Below, piece by piece: positions 18,659 to 28,536 of a stretch of 64,000 nt of DNA. Where the stretch lies: contig NZ_AQRA01000001.1 of NCBI RefSeq assembly GCF_000626715.1, positions 496,001 through 560,000 on the forward strand. The letters run 5' to 3'. The stretch is from Aquimarina atlantica (GTDB lineage Bacteria; Bacteroidota; Bacteroidia; Flavobacteriales; Flavobacteriaceae). The notes under the pieces were generated by a model. The model was not told the origin of the DNA. It searched no databases and worked only from the letters and a program-made list of their open reading frames with translations. The translations under genes were made by a program, and so were the position numbers. Positions within the stretch are counted from its first letter, which is position 1. Each line of letters opens with the position of its first letter.

Positions 18659-19798
18659 ATGATGAATTACAAACCTATCTTATATATAATCGTGTGTGTA
18701 TGCCTGTCATTTTCTGGTTGGACACAAGAAGGTAAAACTGATCAAAATCTGAGTGATTTTACAATGAGTAATCCCAGTTCTCCTGCATTTTTATTAGTAG
18801 GAGAGTCTCCAACAGAAATTTATGCGCCTACCAACCTTAAAGCATTAGCGTTACATGTATTCAACAATTTTGGAGAAAGCTTTTCTATAGAAGTTGCTCC
18901 TTACTTTTTTATCAATCGAAAAAGTAAGAACAGAACCTACTACAAATATATTGGTATAGAAGAGGATCAAACTACTGGAGAGGTAAAGCAAAAACCATTT
19001 AGAGGATTAAATACCACAACTTTATCTTTTGCTTATGTCGATAAAGAATTTGAAGGTATTGTTGGTAAAAGAAAAACTTATTCAGTAGGATTACGTACCA
19101 CTTTGTTACGTTTTTATGATAAAGACAAAGTATATAGAGAAGCAAAAAAAGTTGGCAATATCCTTAAAAACCTTGATAACCCTCCTGTCGATGTATTAGC
19201 AGATGCTAGCGGGGATGATCCTGTAAAACGAGCAATAGCAGAAAAAGCCATTATCGAGCATTATAAAAAAGAAAAAGAGAGAATACATCCACAATTAAAA
19301 GAGTTTAAAAAAACAGTCAAACCCTATGTTAGTGTAGATGGTGCTATTGGATATAGTGCATTATTTAAGGGAGATAAAATAGATTCTGGTACAGCTAATC
19401 GCCTAGGGAGTTGGATTACTGGGCAAGGAAGTTTGATTCTGAATGAAGGATCAGATAGTGAACGAAATAACTATTTAAATGTACTGGTAACTGCCAGATA
19501 TATTGAAGATGAATTTAATATTGGTGCTAACGATCAATTTTTTAAAACGTTTTATCGAGATCTGGGAGCAAAAGTAGAGCTTGAAATAGATCGTTTTTCG
19601 CTTGCATATGAATATATTTCTCGTAATGGAAGTATAAACAGTGAACGTTCTGTAGGAACTTTAAAATATACACTTTCTAAAGATATCACGCTAATTGGTG
19701 GCTTTGGAAAAGATTTTCCTGTAGATGATAATTTAGTTACCGTATTTGGAATAAATTGGGGAGTGAATTTTGGAGGCAAAGTTGCAATGAAAGAGTAG
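18659..19798 (+). CDS. Uncharacterised outer-membrane protein
   Basis: 379 residues with a signal peptide ending near SGWTQ (about residue 22). The mature part opens with SNPSSPAFLLVGESPTEIYAPTNLKALALHV, followed by repeated amphipathic strands (SFSIEVAPYFF, TTLSFAYVD, YSVGLRTTLLRFY). It ends with LIGGFGKDFP..NLVTVFGINWGVNFG, a beta-barrel end pattern. A charged helical insert at about 160-220 (KKVGNILKNLDN to EKERIHPQLKEFKKTV) probably projects from the barrel. No enzyme motif. Operonic with the flanking small genes; function unknown. Confidence 0.7.
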   Translation: MMNYKPILYIIVCVCLSFSGWTQEGKTDQNLSDFTMSNPSSPAFLLVGESPTEIYAPTNLKALALHVFNNFGESFSIEVAPYFFINRKSKNRTYYKYIGIEEDQTTGEVKQKPFRGLNTTTLSFAYVDKEFEGIVGKRKTYSVGLRTTLLRFYDKDKVYREAKKVGNILKNLDNPPVDVLADASGDDPVKRAIAEKAIIEHYKKEKERIHPQLKEFKKTVKPYVSVDGAIGYSALFKGDKIDSGTANRLGSWITGQGSLILNEGSDSERNNYLNVLVTARYIEDEFNIGANDQFFKTFYRDLGAKVELEIDRFSLAYEYISRNGSINSERSVGTLKYTLSKDITLIGGFGKDFPVDDNLVTVFGINWGVNFGGKVAMKE

Positions 19799-19866
19799 TT
19801 TGAAATATAGCTATTACTAACCACGAATAATTAATGTTTTAATAGAAAAAAACAGAATATAACCTT

Positions 19867-20229
19867 ATGAATACTGTACATCAGTTAATTCAAACAATTG
19901 ACTCTGCAATTGCAAGCATCCAAAGTCGTCATGATTATATATCCGTAAAGTTTCACACTGAAGAAAATGAATTAACAGCTTCAGAAGTTGTTATTCTCTA
20001 TAACGAACTTAAACAAAATGCTTTAGCATCGCAAAAAATCTCGAAAAGTATATCAGATATCGAACTACATGAGGTTTCTTCAATTACAACCACTATTATT
20101 AAAAGTAATAAGTTAATAGCATCTGAAGGGCAATTAAATCGTAATCGTACAATTTCACCAAGCTCTGCAATAGAAGAAAATATAACCTTAGAAGCTTTAT
20201 TAGCCGCTATTCAAAATTATAATGCATAA
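19867..20229 (+). CDS. Hypothetical helical protein, 120 residues
   Basis: No signal peptide. Mostly helical composition, with heptad-like stretches VHQLIQTIDSAIASIQSRHDYI and VVILYNELKQNALASQKISKSISDIE, suggesting a short coiled-coil. It begins 69 bases after the outer-membrane protein and may be the last gene of that unit. I recognise no family. About 200 bases of AT-rich spacer without visible structure follow. Confidence 0.6.
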   Translation: MNTVHQLIQTIDSAIASIQSRHDYISVKFHTEENELTASEVVILYNELKQNALASQKISKSISDIELHEVSSITTTIIKSNKLIASEGQLNRNRTISPSSAIEENITLEALLAAIQNYNA

Positions 20230-20427
20230 TCATAAATTCTCTACACATAATTTTAATGCTACTCATTCATACAGGTAAAACGGTAATAAAAAATGTGTTG
20301 TCATACAACAATAAATAAGCTGGGAAACTAATAATTATATTTTTTTTATACATTTTTCACATTTTATAATCTAAATTGTGGCAATGATTTAAAAAGAGGC
20401 TTATTAAAAACTAATTTTAATTACTTT

Positions 20428-22608
20428 ATGAAAACTAAATTCATTTATTCACTTCTAATTTTTACAATGTTTTTTATGGCATGTAAGACAGAAAAAAAAC
20501 CTGATTTAGAACTAGAACCCTATAAATCTATAGAAGCTCCTGTAGCCAAAAAGGTAGCCGAAGAGTTAAAAGCGCATGGAGATACACGTATTGATAATTA
20601 CTTCTGGATGCGTCTAAGTGATAAGCAAAAAAATGCCGAAACACCTGATGCACAAACTCAAGATGTACTGGATTATCTTACAGCAGAAAACCAGTACAAG
20701 GATGAAGCAATGAAACATACAGAAGGTTTACAGAAAAAATTGTATGATGAAATTGTAGGACGTATTAAAAAAGACGATTCTTCTGTTCCTTATAATGATA
20801 ATGGTTATTCATATTATACTCGATATGAAAAAGGTATGGATTATGCTTTATATTGCCGTAAGAAGCTTGAAGACGATAGTGAAGAAGAAATCATGCTTAA
20901 TGGGCCAGAACTGGCAAAAGACCATGCTTACTATGCAATAGGAAGGCGATCTGTAAGTGCAGATAATAAACTTTTGGCCTATAGTGTAGATACTGTTTCC
21001 CGACGTCGTTATGTAGTTTATTTTAAAAACTTAGAATCAGGAGAAATGCTTTCTGATGAGTTAAAAAATACAGGAGGAGGAGCTGTATGGGCAAATGACA
21101 ATAAAACTGTTTTTTATGCCTCTAAAGATCCTATAACACTTAGACAAGATAAAATATATAAACACGTATTAGGAACAGATCAATCTGAAGATGAGTTAGT
21201 TTTTCATGAAAAAGATGAAACCTTTAGCTGTTTTATATTCAAATCCAGGTCAGATAAATATCTTATGATTGGTAGTAGTCAGACACTATCTACAGAGTAT
21301 CGATATCTAGATGCCAATACTCCTAATGGTGAGTGGAAGATTATTCAGCCAAGAGAAAGGGATTTAGAATATGATATTGATCATTATGGTGATCATTTTT
21401 ACATCAGAACAAATCTTGATGCTAAGAATTTTCGTTTAGTAAAAACACCTGTTACAGCTACTACCAAGGAAAACTGGACAGATGTTATCCCACACCGTGA
21501 AGATATTTTACTTCAGGATTTTGTACCCTTTAAAGAACATTTGGTTTTACAAGAACGTGTTAATGGGTTAAGGACCATTCGTATTATGAAATGGAATGGT
21601 GATAATGATCATTATATCGAGTTTAGTGATCCGGCATATGTGTCGTATCCTACTACTAATCTAGATTTTGGTACTAATATTTTACGATATGGATATACCT
21701 CTTTAACAACTCCTAATAGTACTATTGAGTACAATATGGATACCAAAGAACAAAAAGTATTAAAAGAGGAAGAAGTAGTAGATCCTAATTTTTCTAAAGA
21801 TAATTATGTATCAGAACGTCTTTATGCAACAGCAAGAGATGGTGTAAAAGTTCCTATTTCTTTAGTATATAAAAAGGGAGTAGAAAGAAATGCTAACACT
21901 CCTTTGTTACTGTACTCTTATGGTTCTTATGGTAGTAGTACTGAGCCGTTTTTCAGATCCAGTATGCTTAGTCTATTAGATAGAGGTTTTGTATATGCCA
22001 TGGCACATATTAGAGGAGGACAGGAAATGGGTAGACACTGGTATGAAGATGGAAAACTTCTTAAAAAGAAAAATACATTTACCGATTTTATTGATTGCGG
22101 AGAGTTTTTGGTAAAAGAAGGTTTTACAAGTGCAGAACATATGTATGCAATGGGTGGTAGTGCCGGTGGTTTATTGATGGGAGCAGTGTTAAATATGAAA
22201 CCCGAACTATGGAATGGTGTTGTAGCAGCTGTACCCTTTGTTGATGTGGTTTCGACTATGATGGACGAGACTATACCACTAACCACTTTTGAATTTGATG
22301 AGTGGGGAAATCCTAAGAATAAAGAATATTATGAGTATATGAAATCGTACTCTCCTTATGATAATGTTGAAGCGAAAGCATATCCAAATATGTTGATCAC
22401 AACAGGATATTGGGATAGCCAGGTACAATATTGGGAACCTGCAAAATGGATTGCCAAACTACGAGAATTGAAAACCGATGATAACCTTCTCATCATGGAT
22501 TGTGATATGGAAACAGGCCATGGAGGGGCTTCTGGGCGTTTTCAACGTTACAAACGTACTGCTCTTTCTTATGCCTTTATGATGGATCTTGAAGGAATGA
22601 AGGAATAA
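20428..22608 (+). CDS. S9 family peptidase, oligopeptidase B-like lipoprotein
   Basis: 726-residue prolyl-oligopeptidase-family enzyme. The signal ends in FFMAC, a lipobox, so it is a periplasmic or surface lipoprotein. Residues about 30-440 form the N-terminal beta-propeller with the oligopeptidase B start (VAEELKAHGDTRIDNYFWMR). The C-terminal alpha/beta-hydrolase has GGSAGG with nucleophile S578, Asp D663 in TGYWDSQV and His H698 in TGHGGASGRF. Oligopeptidase B cleaves short peptides after Arg/Lys; the acidic residues for that specificity cannot be checked confidently here. It stands alone, with a strong bidirectional terminator behind it. Confidence 0.92.
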   Translation: MKTKFIYSLLIFTMFFMACKTEKKPDLELEPYKSIEAPVAKKVAEELKAHGDTRIDNYFWMRLSDKQKNAETPDAQTQDVLDYLTAENQYKDEAMKHTEGLQKKLYDEIVGRIKKDDSSVPYNDNGYSYYTRYEKGMDYALYCRKKLEDDSEEEIMLNGPELAKDHAYYAIGRRSVSADNKLLAYSVDTVSRRRYVVYFKNLESGEMLSDELKNTGGGAVWANDNKTVFYASKDPITLRQDKIYKHVLGTDQSEDELVFHEKDETFSCFIFKSRSDKYLMIGSSQTLSTEYRYLDANTPNGEWKIIQPRERDLEYDIDHYGDHFYIRTNLDAKNFRLVKTPVTATTKENWTDVIPHREDILLQDFVPFKEHLVLQERVNGLRTIRIMKWNGDNDHYIEFSDPAYVSYPTTNLDFGTNILRYGYTSLTTPNSTIEYNMDTKEQKVLKEEEVVDPNFSKDNYVSERLYATARDGVKVPISLVYKKGVERNANTPLLLYSYGSYGSSTEPFFRSSMLSLLDRGFVYAMAHIRGGQEMGRHWYEDGKLLKKKNTFTDFIDCGEFLVKEGFTSAEHMYAMGGSAGGLLMGAVLNMKPELWNGVVAAVPFVDVVSTMMDETIPLTTFEFDEWGNPKNKEYYEYMKSYSPYDNVEAKAYPNMLITTGYWDSQVQYWEPAKWIAKLRELKTDDNLLIMDCDMETGHGGASGRFQRYKRTALSYAFMMDLEGMKE

Positions 22609-22623
22609 ATTGTAGTAAATAAA

Positions 22624-22665
22624 AACAAAAAGCCAGTAAGAGAATATTCTTACTGGCTTTTTGTT
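22624..22665. terminator. Strong bidirectional terminator
   Basis: An 18-bp perfect stem (22624-22641 with 22648-22665) and a 6-base loop. The A-rich left flank and T-rich right flank mirror each other, so it can terminate both the S9 peptidase transcript and the convergent LytTR/LytS transcript. Confidence 0.85.
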
Positions 22666-22702
22666 TATGTTCCAATTTTAGCACTTTTAGAATAACAAAG
22701 AA

Positions 22703-23398
22703 CTACAAATCAGATATATTCGTTTTGTAATTTTCTCCGATAGGAATTTCAATAGTATCAATCTCAATATCCTGTTTTGTATATGCTGTAATTTTATCAC
22801 GATTTACGATGTAAGAACGATGTGTTCTTATAAATCGTTCATCCAACCTATCTTCAAAAGCCGTTAAGCTATATTTTATAAGTCGGGTTTTAGTAGATAA
22901 ATGAATCTTAATATAGTCTTTTACACTTTCTATATATAGAATATCATCATAGAGGACTTTTACTTGTTTTCGATCCTCGCGTATAAAAATAAAATCATCC
23001 TTTTTTGGGGTAATCTTTTCGATTTCGGTAGCAGCTGATCGTGTATTTTGTAGTGAAATAAATTTTTCGATTGCCATAAAAAATCTACTAAAAGTTATAG
23101 GCTTTAAAAGGTAATCTACAGCATTCAGTTCAAACCCATCAAGAGCATAATCTCTATAGGCTGTTGTAAATATTACATGAGGCTTAACAATAAGGTTTTT
23201 AAAAAAATCTGTGCCTTTTAATACAGGCATTTCTATGTCGAGAAAAAGTAAATCAATTGATTGTTGTTGTAATATTTTACTGGCTTCTATTGCACTATTG
23301 CAAGATGCCACTAATTCAAAACCATCTAACTGTTTTAAATGCGTTTCTATTAGCTCTCTGGCTAATTCTTCATCATCTACTATTAAACATCTATACAT
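22703..23398 (-). CDS. LytTR-family response regulator
   Basis: 231 residues: receiver with D8/D9, phospho-acceptor about D54 (LLFLDIEMPVL) and the LLKPITF Lys, then a LytTR domain (about 130-231) with FIFIREDRKQVKV, FIRTHRSYIVNRDKI and the final IPIGENYKTNI. It overlaps the kinase stop by one base (ATG at 23396-23398). This is the third such pair in the first 25 kb. Confidence 0.92.
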   Translation of the reverse strand: MYRCLIVDDEELARELIETHLKQLDGFELVASCNSAIEASKILQQQSIDLLFLDIEMPVLKGTDFFKNLIVKPHVIFTTAYRDYALDGFELNAVDYLLKPITFSRFFMAIEKFISLQNTRSAATEIEKITPKKDDFIFIREDRKQVKVLYDDILYIESVKDYIKIHLSTKTRLIKYSLTAFEDRLDERFIRTHRSYIVNRDKITAYTKQDIEIDTIEIPIGENYKTNISDL

Positions 23399-24462
23399 TA
23401 TTTAGCTTCCAAAATTAAATGAACACAATATTTATCATTTTCTTCTTTAATATCCAAAGAATAATTATCTCCATAAAGTAAATCTAATTGTTTTTGAACA
23501 TTACTTAATCCAATACATTGTTGATTTTTATTTTCAGCAGATATTGTTGATTTAGAATTTTCAATATTAAAAATAATATGATGGTTATCCGAACTAATTG
23601 TAATTGAAATAAAAGCTTCCTTTAGTTCTTGAGTTACACCATGTTTAAAAGCATTTTCTATAAAAGTTAACAGCAACAAAGGAGCTATTTTTGAATCCTT
23701 TGCACTATTATCTTTAAAAGAAATACGAACTCTGTTTCCGTACCGTATTTTTTCTAAAGCAATATAATTTTCAATCAATTCAATTTCTTTTTGAATAGAT
23801 ACAAATTTGCTATTGCAGCGATATAACATATAATCCAAAATATCAGATAGTTTTTCAATCACTTCTGGTGCCTGATCTGATTTTTTTATAGCCATAGCAT
23901 ACAAATTATTTAGTGTATTAAATAAGAAGTGCGGATTTAATTGATTTTTCAAAGCAGTTAATTCAGCTATTTTTTTCTGCTCATTCATTTTTAAATAATT
24001 CTGTTGGTTTTTATAAAACCTAAACATCAAAAGTAGGGCAGTAGGAGTTAAAAATTTAATACTCTTACCCAAAAAAACCGAAAAACTTAAGAGTCTTTCC
24101 CAAAAAGATTGTTTCGCATAATGTTGAGCTATTGGGCTGTAGTAGTCAAAATACCTTACATCATAATAATATATTCTATAATATATATACATGGCGTACA
24201 TAACAAATAATAGAATAATCAACCATAGAACAAACCAACCTGTTTTTCCTTTATTCAAAAAATTTGGTACCAAATAGTATAGACAAGTGTATGCTATTAG
24301 TATTTGTATGGTAATGAAGATGATATAAGATTCAAATAATTGTAGATAGCTACCATTATAATTATCAATATTAGCAGATAATGTGAAATACAAGAATATA
24401 CCTATCCAGAACAATACGTGTCGTACTGCAGATTTATCAAAGTATGTTTTTAAAGACTTCAT
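23398..24462 (-). CDS. LytS-type sensor histidine kinase
   Basis: 354 residues. Four membrane helices lie in the first 160 residues with a Tyr-rich loop (MYIYYRIYYYDVRYFDYY) between the third and fourth. A short coiled coil then leads to the H-box QLNPHFLFNTLNNLYA, with the phospho-acceptor about H178. The N-box is FIENAFKHGVTQ and the G-box region is CIGLSNVQKQLDLLYG. Divergent from the NTF2-like/DUF5916 pair at 24665-27350, which are the closest candidate targets. Confidence 0.91.
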   Translation of the reverse strand: MKSLKTYFDKSAVRHVLFWIGIFLYFTLSANIDNYNGSYLQLFESYIIFITIQILIAYTCLYYLVPNFLNKGKTGWFVLWLIILLFVMYAMYIYYRIYYYDVRYFDYYSPIAQHYAKQSFWERLLSFSVFLGKSIKFLTPTALLLMFRFYKNQQNYLKMNEQKKIAELTALKNQLNPHFLFNTLNNLYAMAIKKSDQAPEVIEKLSDILDYMLYRCNSKFVSIQKEIELIENYIALEKIRYGNRVRISFKDNSAKDSKIAPLLLLTFIENAFKHGVTQELKEAFISITISSDNHHIIFNIENSKSTISAENKNQQCIGLSNVQKQLDLLYGDNYSLDIKEENDKYCVHLILEAK

Positions 24463-24664
24463 ATACCAAATAGCAAATATAGTTTATACAACTTGCATAA
24501 AGATTATTTATCTACCAAGCTAGTATTTAGGGCTATAAATAGGCCAAAATTAACCACAAAAACCTAAAAAGACCTTAATAGACTAAATTTCTTCCTCGGT
24601 CTACTTTTAAAAAAACGTAAGAATTTCAACCATAGTTTTGGCTAAACTTAAAAGATACAAAACC

Positions 24665-25171
24665 ATGAAACGTACATTTTTTATCACGCTCCCATTTTGT
24701 TTGTTATTTGTTTTATCTCAAAACGAGATAACCAATCATGATAATATTATTACAAATAACGATACGCTTTTTTATACAAGTTTAAACAGAGTAGCCAAAA
24801 CAAACCAATCCTTTTCAGAAAAGGAAATGATTGAAAAAACGCTTAATAATTATATTCAAGGAAGTTCCTATAATGAATTAGAAAAACTAGAAAGTGCCTT
24901 TGCAGATGATGCATCTCTATACCTTACAGTAAAAGGGACATTCAAAAGATTAACTCCTACAGATTATCTCAATTTTTTTAAAAATAAGAAAAAAGGAGTC
25001 TATAACGGACGAACAGGAAACATTCTATCTATCGAGGTATATGGTGATATCGCTACAGCGAAAGTCGAAATTTTTATTCCACAGAGAAAAACAAAGCTTA
25101 TGGATCTTTTTTTATTGAAAAAGCTAAAAGGTGATTGGAAAATAATTACTAAAACAGCTACAAAGCTATAG
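24665..25171 (+). CDS. NTF2-like (lumazine-binding-like) exported protein
   Basis: 168 residues from the preferred ATG at 24665, which gives a signal peptide (MKRTFFITLPFCLLFVLSQ). An ATG 27 bases upstream adds KLKRYKT. The mature domain shows the cone-shaped NTF2/SnoaL fold: helix MIEKTLNNYIQGSSYNELEKL, AFADDASLYL and a closing WKIITKTATKL strand. It matches the lumazine-binding-like family found beside DUF5916 and LytTR genes. No catalytic residues can be assigned. The DUF5916 gene starts 16 bases downstream. Confidence 0.75.
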   Translation: MKRTFFITLPFCLLFVLSQNEITNHDNIITNNDTLFYTSLNRVAKTNQSFSEKEMIEKTLNNYIQGSSYNELEKLESAFADDASLYLTVKGTFKRLTPTDYLNFFKNKKKGVYNGRTGNILSIEVYGDIATAKVEIFIPQRKTKLMDLFLLKKLKGDWKIITKTATKL

Positions 25172-25187
25172 TTTCTAAATTTTATAT

Positions 25188-27350
25188 ATGAAGAACATAT
25201 TTTTGATAGCACTTTGTTTTCTATCTGCTTTACATACTCTAGCACAAACAAAAACCATTCAATTTAAAAAAGCTATAATCACTGTAGATGGCCAGTTAGA
25301 TGAACCTATTTGGAAAGAGCTTCCTGAGCATTCGGGTTTCTACAATTATATGCCAATAGATGAAGGCCTAGCAGAAAATCAAACCTCGGTACAACTATTT
25401 CATAATGGAGAATATTTATATGTAAGTTTAATTTATAATGATACCACATCAAGAACACAGGTTAGTTCTTTAAAACGAGATGTTCCTATTGGATTAAGCG
25501 ATGGATTTGCCATGGTTTTAGATACACAAAATCAACAACAAAATGCGTATTATTTTTCGGTAAATAGCTACAGTACACAAATAGATGGCATTGTAGAACG
25601 TATTAATGAAGGATACGATTTTAGCACAAGTTGGAATACCATATGGAAAGCTAAAGCCTTTATGAATGGTAAGCAAAAACAATATGAAATAGCTATTCCC
25701 TTAAAAGCATTAAATTTTGATGCGAATAATGCTGTTTTCGGAGTTCAGTTTTATGTTAGAGATATTAAAAATAATTCCTGGACTATTTTAAAAAATGTAA
25801 AACGTAATTATCGCCTTTTTGATTTGCGGTTTACCGAAAAAATGACCGTTGAAGCTTTACCCAATACATCAAATTCTCGTTTTACTGTAACACCATCTAT
25901 TACTGCAAACTATCAAAACGATGTTGTAGAGGATGATACAGAAACGACAGTTAAACCAAGCCTGGATGTACAATACAATGTTACCTCTTCTCTTCGGTTA
26001 GATGCAACGATAAATCCTGATTTTTCGCAAATAGACATTGATCAACAAGTAACAAACCTAACCCGATTCTCAGTTTTTTTCCCAGAAAGACGTAACTTTT
26101 TTCTCGAAAACTCTGACCTGTTTTCAAATCTGGGTGCTGATGGCGTAAATCCTTTTTACTCAAGACGTATCGGAGCAAATTCAGATATTCAATTTGGGTT
26201 AAAATTATCAGGAAATGTATCTCCAAAAACCAGAATCGGGATTCTAAACGTACAAACCGATAAAGAAAATGAAATCGCTTCAGAAAATTTTGGAGCCCTT
26301 GTTACCGAACAACAGTTATCTAAAAACTTTACAGCAACCGGTTTTTTTATCAATCGACAACAAACCGATAAATTTGAATTCACAAATGACTATAACCGAG
26401 TAACAGGTGTCAATGTAAATTATAAATCTGATAATAATAAATGGCTTGGTCTGGCAAATTTTGGAAAAAGTTTTACTGATGGAATTTCTAAAGACAATAA
26501 CTTTTATAATGCAGGGATTTGGTTTAATAAAAGAGGATTAGAATGGAATGCTTCAATCAAAAACGTAGGTAAAAACTATATCACCGATGTTGGTTTTACA
26601 CCAAGATTGTATAATTATGATGCTATTAATGATGTTGTGGTAAGAGAAGGATATACCCAAACTACAGCAGGAATAGAATATCAGAAATTTTATGAAAAAT
26701 CAAAAACAATAAACTCTGTTCGTTATTTAAATTATAGTAATGACACCTATTTAGACGAACATGGTAAATTGAACCAGTCATCACATTTTTTAAACTCTGC
26801 TATATTTTTTAAAAATCTATCGGCTTTATATTATGTATTTCGATATGAGTATGTTGATTTAAAGTATGGTTTTGATCCATTAGGAAATGGTAATTCGTTA
26901 ATCCCGGATAAGTATCGCTTTGGGATTTTAAGAATAGGGTACAACTCGGCTAATAATCAAAAATTTAGATATCGTTTTAATATGAGTGCAGGCAATTATT
27001 ATAGCGGAAAAAGAGTAGCTGGAGGAACGTATCTAAATTATCAATTATTACCTTTTGCAAACCTAGAACTAAGATATGATATTAATAAAATTGATTTAAA
27101 TCTATTAGGAAAAGAAACTTTTCATTTAGCTCGTTTTACGGGGCAAGTTTTCTTTTCTAATCGATTAAACTGGACAACCTATGTACAATACAATACACAA
27201 CGAGATAATTTTAACATCAATAGCAGGTTACAATGGGAATACAAGCCTTTATCATATATATATATGGTTGTTTCTGACAATTATAATAAAGATATTGCCC
27301 GCACAAACTGGGGAGTCGCTTTTAAAATGAATTATCGTTTTGATTTTTAA
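25188..27350 (+). CDS. DUF5916 outer-membrane protein with CBM9-like N-terminal domain
   Basis: 720 residues. Signal peptide to TLAQ (about residue 20). About 25-210 is a family-9 carbohydrate-binding-like fold (AIITVDGQLDEPIWKELPE, QTSVQLFHNGEYLYVSLIYND). The linker carries the hallmark FFPERRNFFLENSDLFS around 300, and the rest is a beta-barrel ending in NWGVAFKMNYRFDF with a C-terminal aromatic residue. Function of the family is unsettled. The CBM9-like domain does not by itself prove glycan binding. Confidence 0.88.
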   Translation: MKNIFLIALCFLSALHTLAQTKTIQFKKAIITVDGQLDEPIWKELPEHSGFYNYMPIDEGLAENQTSVQLFHNGEYLYVSLIYNDTTSRTQVSSLKRDVPIGLSDGFAMVLDTQNQQQNAYYFSVNSYSTQIDGIVERINEGYDFSTSWNTIWKAKAFMNGKQKQYEIAIPLKALNFDANNAVFGVQFYVRDIKNNSWTILKNVKRNYRLFDLRFTEKMTVEALPNTSNSRFTVTPSITANYQNDVVEDDTETTVKPSLDVQYNVTSSLRLDATINPDFSQIDIDQQVTNLTRFSVFFPERRNFFLENSDLFSNLGADGVNPFYSRRIGANSDIQFGLKLSGNVSPKTRIGILNVQTDKENEIASENFGALVTEQQLSKNFTATGFFINRQQTDKFEFTNDYNRVTGVNVNYKSDNNKWLGLANFGKSFTDGISKDNNFYNAGIWFNKRGLEWNASIKNVGKNYITDVGFTPRLYNYDAINDVVVREGYTQTTAGIEYQKFYEKSKTINSVRYLNYSNDTYLDEHGKLNQSSHFLNSAIFFKNLSALYYVFRYEYVDLKYGFDPLGNGNSLIPDKYRFGILRIGYNSANNQKFRYRFNMSAGNYYSGKRVAGGTYLNYQLLPFANLELRYDINKIDLNLLGKETFHLARFTGQVFFSNRLNWTTYVQYNTQRDNFNINSRLQWEYKPLSYIYMVVSDNYNKDIARTNWGVAFKMNYRFDF

Positions 27351-27447
27351 TCATTGATTTTTTATATAACAATGTAATTACAAAACCAACACACAAAATT
27401 TGAAATAATAGCAGCAATTAAAGAAAAAAGAATAGCAAAATGTATAT

Positions 27448-27486
27448 AAAAGGTTACACGTTAACATCTAATTTGTAACCTTTTTT
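27448..27486 (+). terminator. Rho-independent terminator after the DUF5916 gene
   Basis: An 11-bp stem (aaaaggttaca at 27448-27458, complement at 27474-27484) with a 15-base loop, running into a T-tract. It is 98 bases after the stop. The gap 27351-27612 otherwise holds only a candidate -7 box. Confidence 0.7.
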
Positions 27487-27536
27487 AGAGTTATATAATT
27501 ACTGCAATTCATAAATAGTTACTTGCCAAAAGTACG

Positions 27537-27544
27537 TATATTTG
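27537..27544 (+). promoter_or_regulatory. Candidate Bacteroidota -7 box (TATATTTG)
   Basis: Matches the TAnnTTTG -7 consensus of Bacteroidota sigma factors, 69 bases before the phospholipase start. No convincing TTTG lies at the -33 spacing, so support is limited to the -7 element and its position. Confidence 0.4.
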
Positions 27545-27612
27545 CCCCATCCTACATTTTTAAAATTACAATACACCTCATTTAGAATATTTAGGAATCA
27601 TTTTCAATATAA

Positions 27613-28536
27613 TTGAGTATTAAGAATAAGAAAATTACACTGGTGAAAGTATTTATTTCTCTAATCTTACTGGTTTTTACCTATTCTCTTAGCTTAGGAC
27701 AGACCAAAAACGATGATCCGGAAGGGAACTTGTCTCAACGTTGGCAAATCAATAATGATACTATAAAACTTTTTAAGATAGTGCCATATAAACCTGTTTA
27801 TTTCTTGCTGGCTAATTATACTTCAGATATAAATAATCAACCCTTAAGCGATAATCCGATAAATTCTGTAGATGAACCTTCTGATTTTACAAATACCGAA
27901 TTAAAATTTCAGCTTAGTTTTAAGACCAAGGCAATACGAAATATATTTGGTAAAAAGATTGGTGGCGATTTGTGGGTTTCTTATACGCAATCCTCACGAT
28001 GGCAGTTATATAGCGCACATATTTCTAGACCTTTTAGAGAAACTAATTACGAGCCAGAGTTCATGTTAACCTTTCCTACGACTTATAAAATATGGGGATT
28101 AAATGGTGTATTTGCTGGCATTGGTATTAATCATCAAAGTAATGGAAAATCAAATCCTTTATCCCGAAGTTGGAACAGGGTTATTTTGCAGCTTGGGTGG
28201 GAGACTCCTTCTTTAAGCATTGTCTTGAAGCCCTGGTGGCGTGTACAAGAAACTCCAATAGAAGATAACAACCCGGGAATAGAGAATTATGTAGGGCGTG
28301 TTGAACTTTTATCTGCGTTCTCGAAAGGAAGACACGATATTAGTATAACAGCAAGACATTCCCTACGAGGAGGGAGTAGAAATCGAGGTAGTATTAGGTT
28401 AGATTATGCGGTTAAAGTGTTAGACTTACTACAAATCCATGCCCAGGTATTTCATGGGTATGGAGAAAGCCTTATTGATTATAACCATAAACAAACTACT
28501 GTTGGAATTGGATTATCTCTTTTGCAATGGAGGTAG
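27613..28536 (+). CDS. pldA: Outer-membrane phospholipase A (OMPLA family)
   Basis: 307 residues, close to the E. coli enzyme. The catalytic signature GINHQSNGKSNPLSRSWNR contains the His (H174), Ser (S176) and Asn (N188) of the OMPLA triad with exact family spacing, and YEPEFMLTFP is also conserved. The start is TTG at 27613; no ATG precedes the hydrophobic signal (VKVFISLILLVFTYSLSLGQ), and an in-frame GTG at 27643 would begin directly at the signal peptide and may be the real start. Residues about 30-90 are a polar plug-like insertion. Acts on phospholipids in the outer leaflet as a dimer. Monocistronic. Confidence 0.9.
   Translation: MSIKNKKITLVKVFISLILLVFTYSLSLGQTKNDDPEGNLSQRWQINNDTIKLFKIVPYKPVYFLLANYTSDINNQPLSDNPINSVDEPSDFTNTELKFQLSFKTKAIRNIFGKKIGGDLWVSYTQSSRWQLYSAHISRPFRETNYEPEFMLTFPTTYKIWGLNGVFAGIGINHQSNGKSNPLSRSWNRVILQLGWETPSLSIVLKPWWRVQETPIEDNNPGIENYVGRVELLSAFSKGRHDISITARHSLRGGSRNRGSIRLDYAVKVLDLLQIHAQVFHGYGESLIDYNHKQTTVGIGLSLLQWR

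Noticed and set aside
24474..24481. Reverse -7 box (CAAATATA on the plus strand) before the third LytS kinase
   Set aside because: Only 12 bases from the assigned start, leaving almost no leader, and no -33 element.
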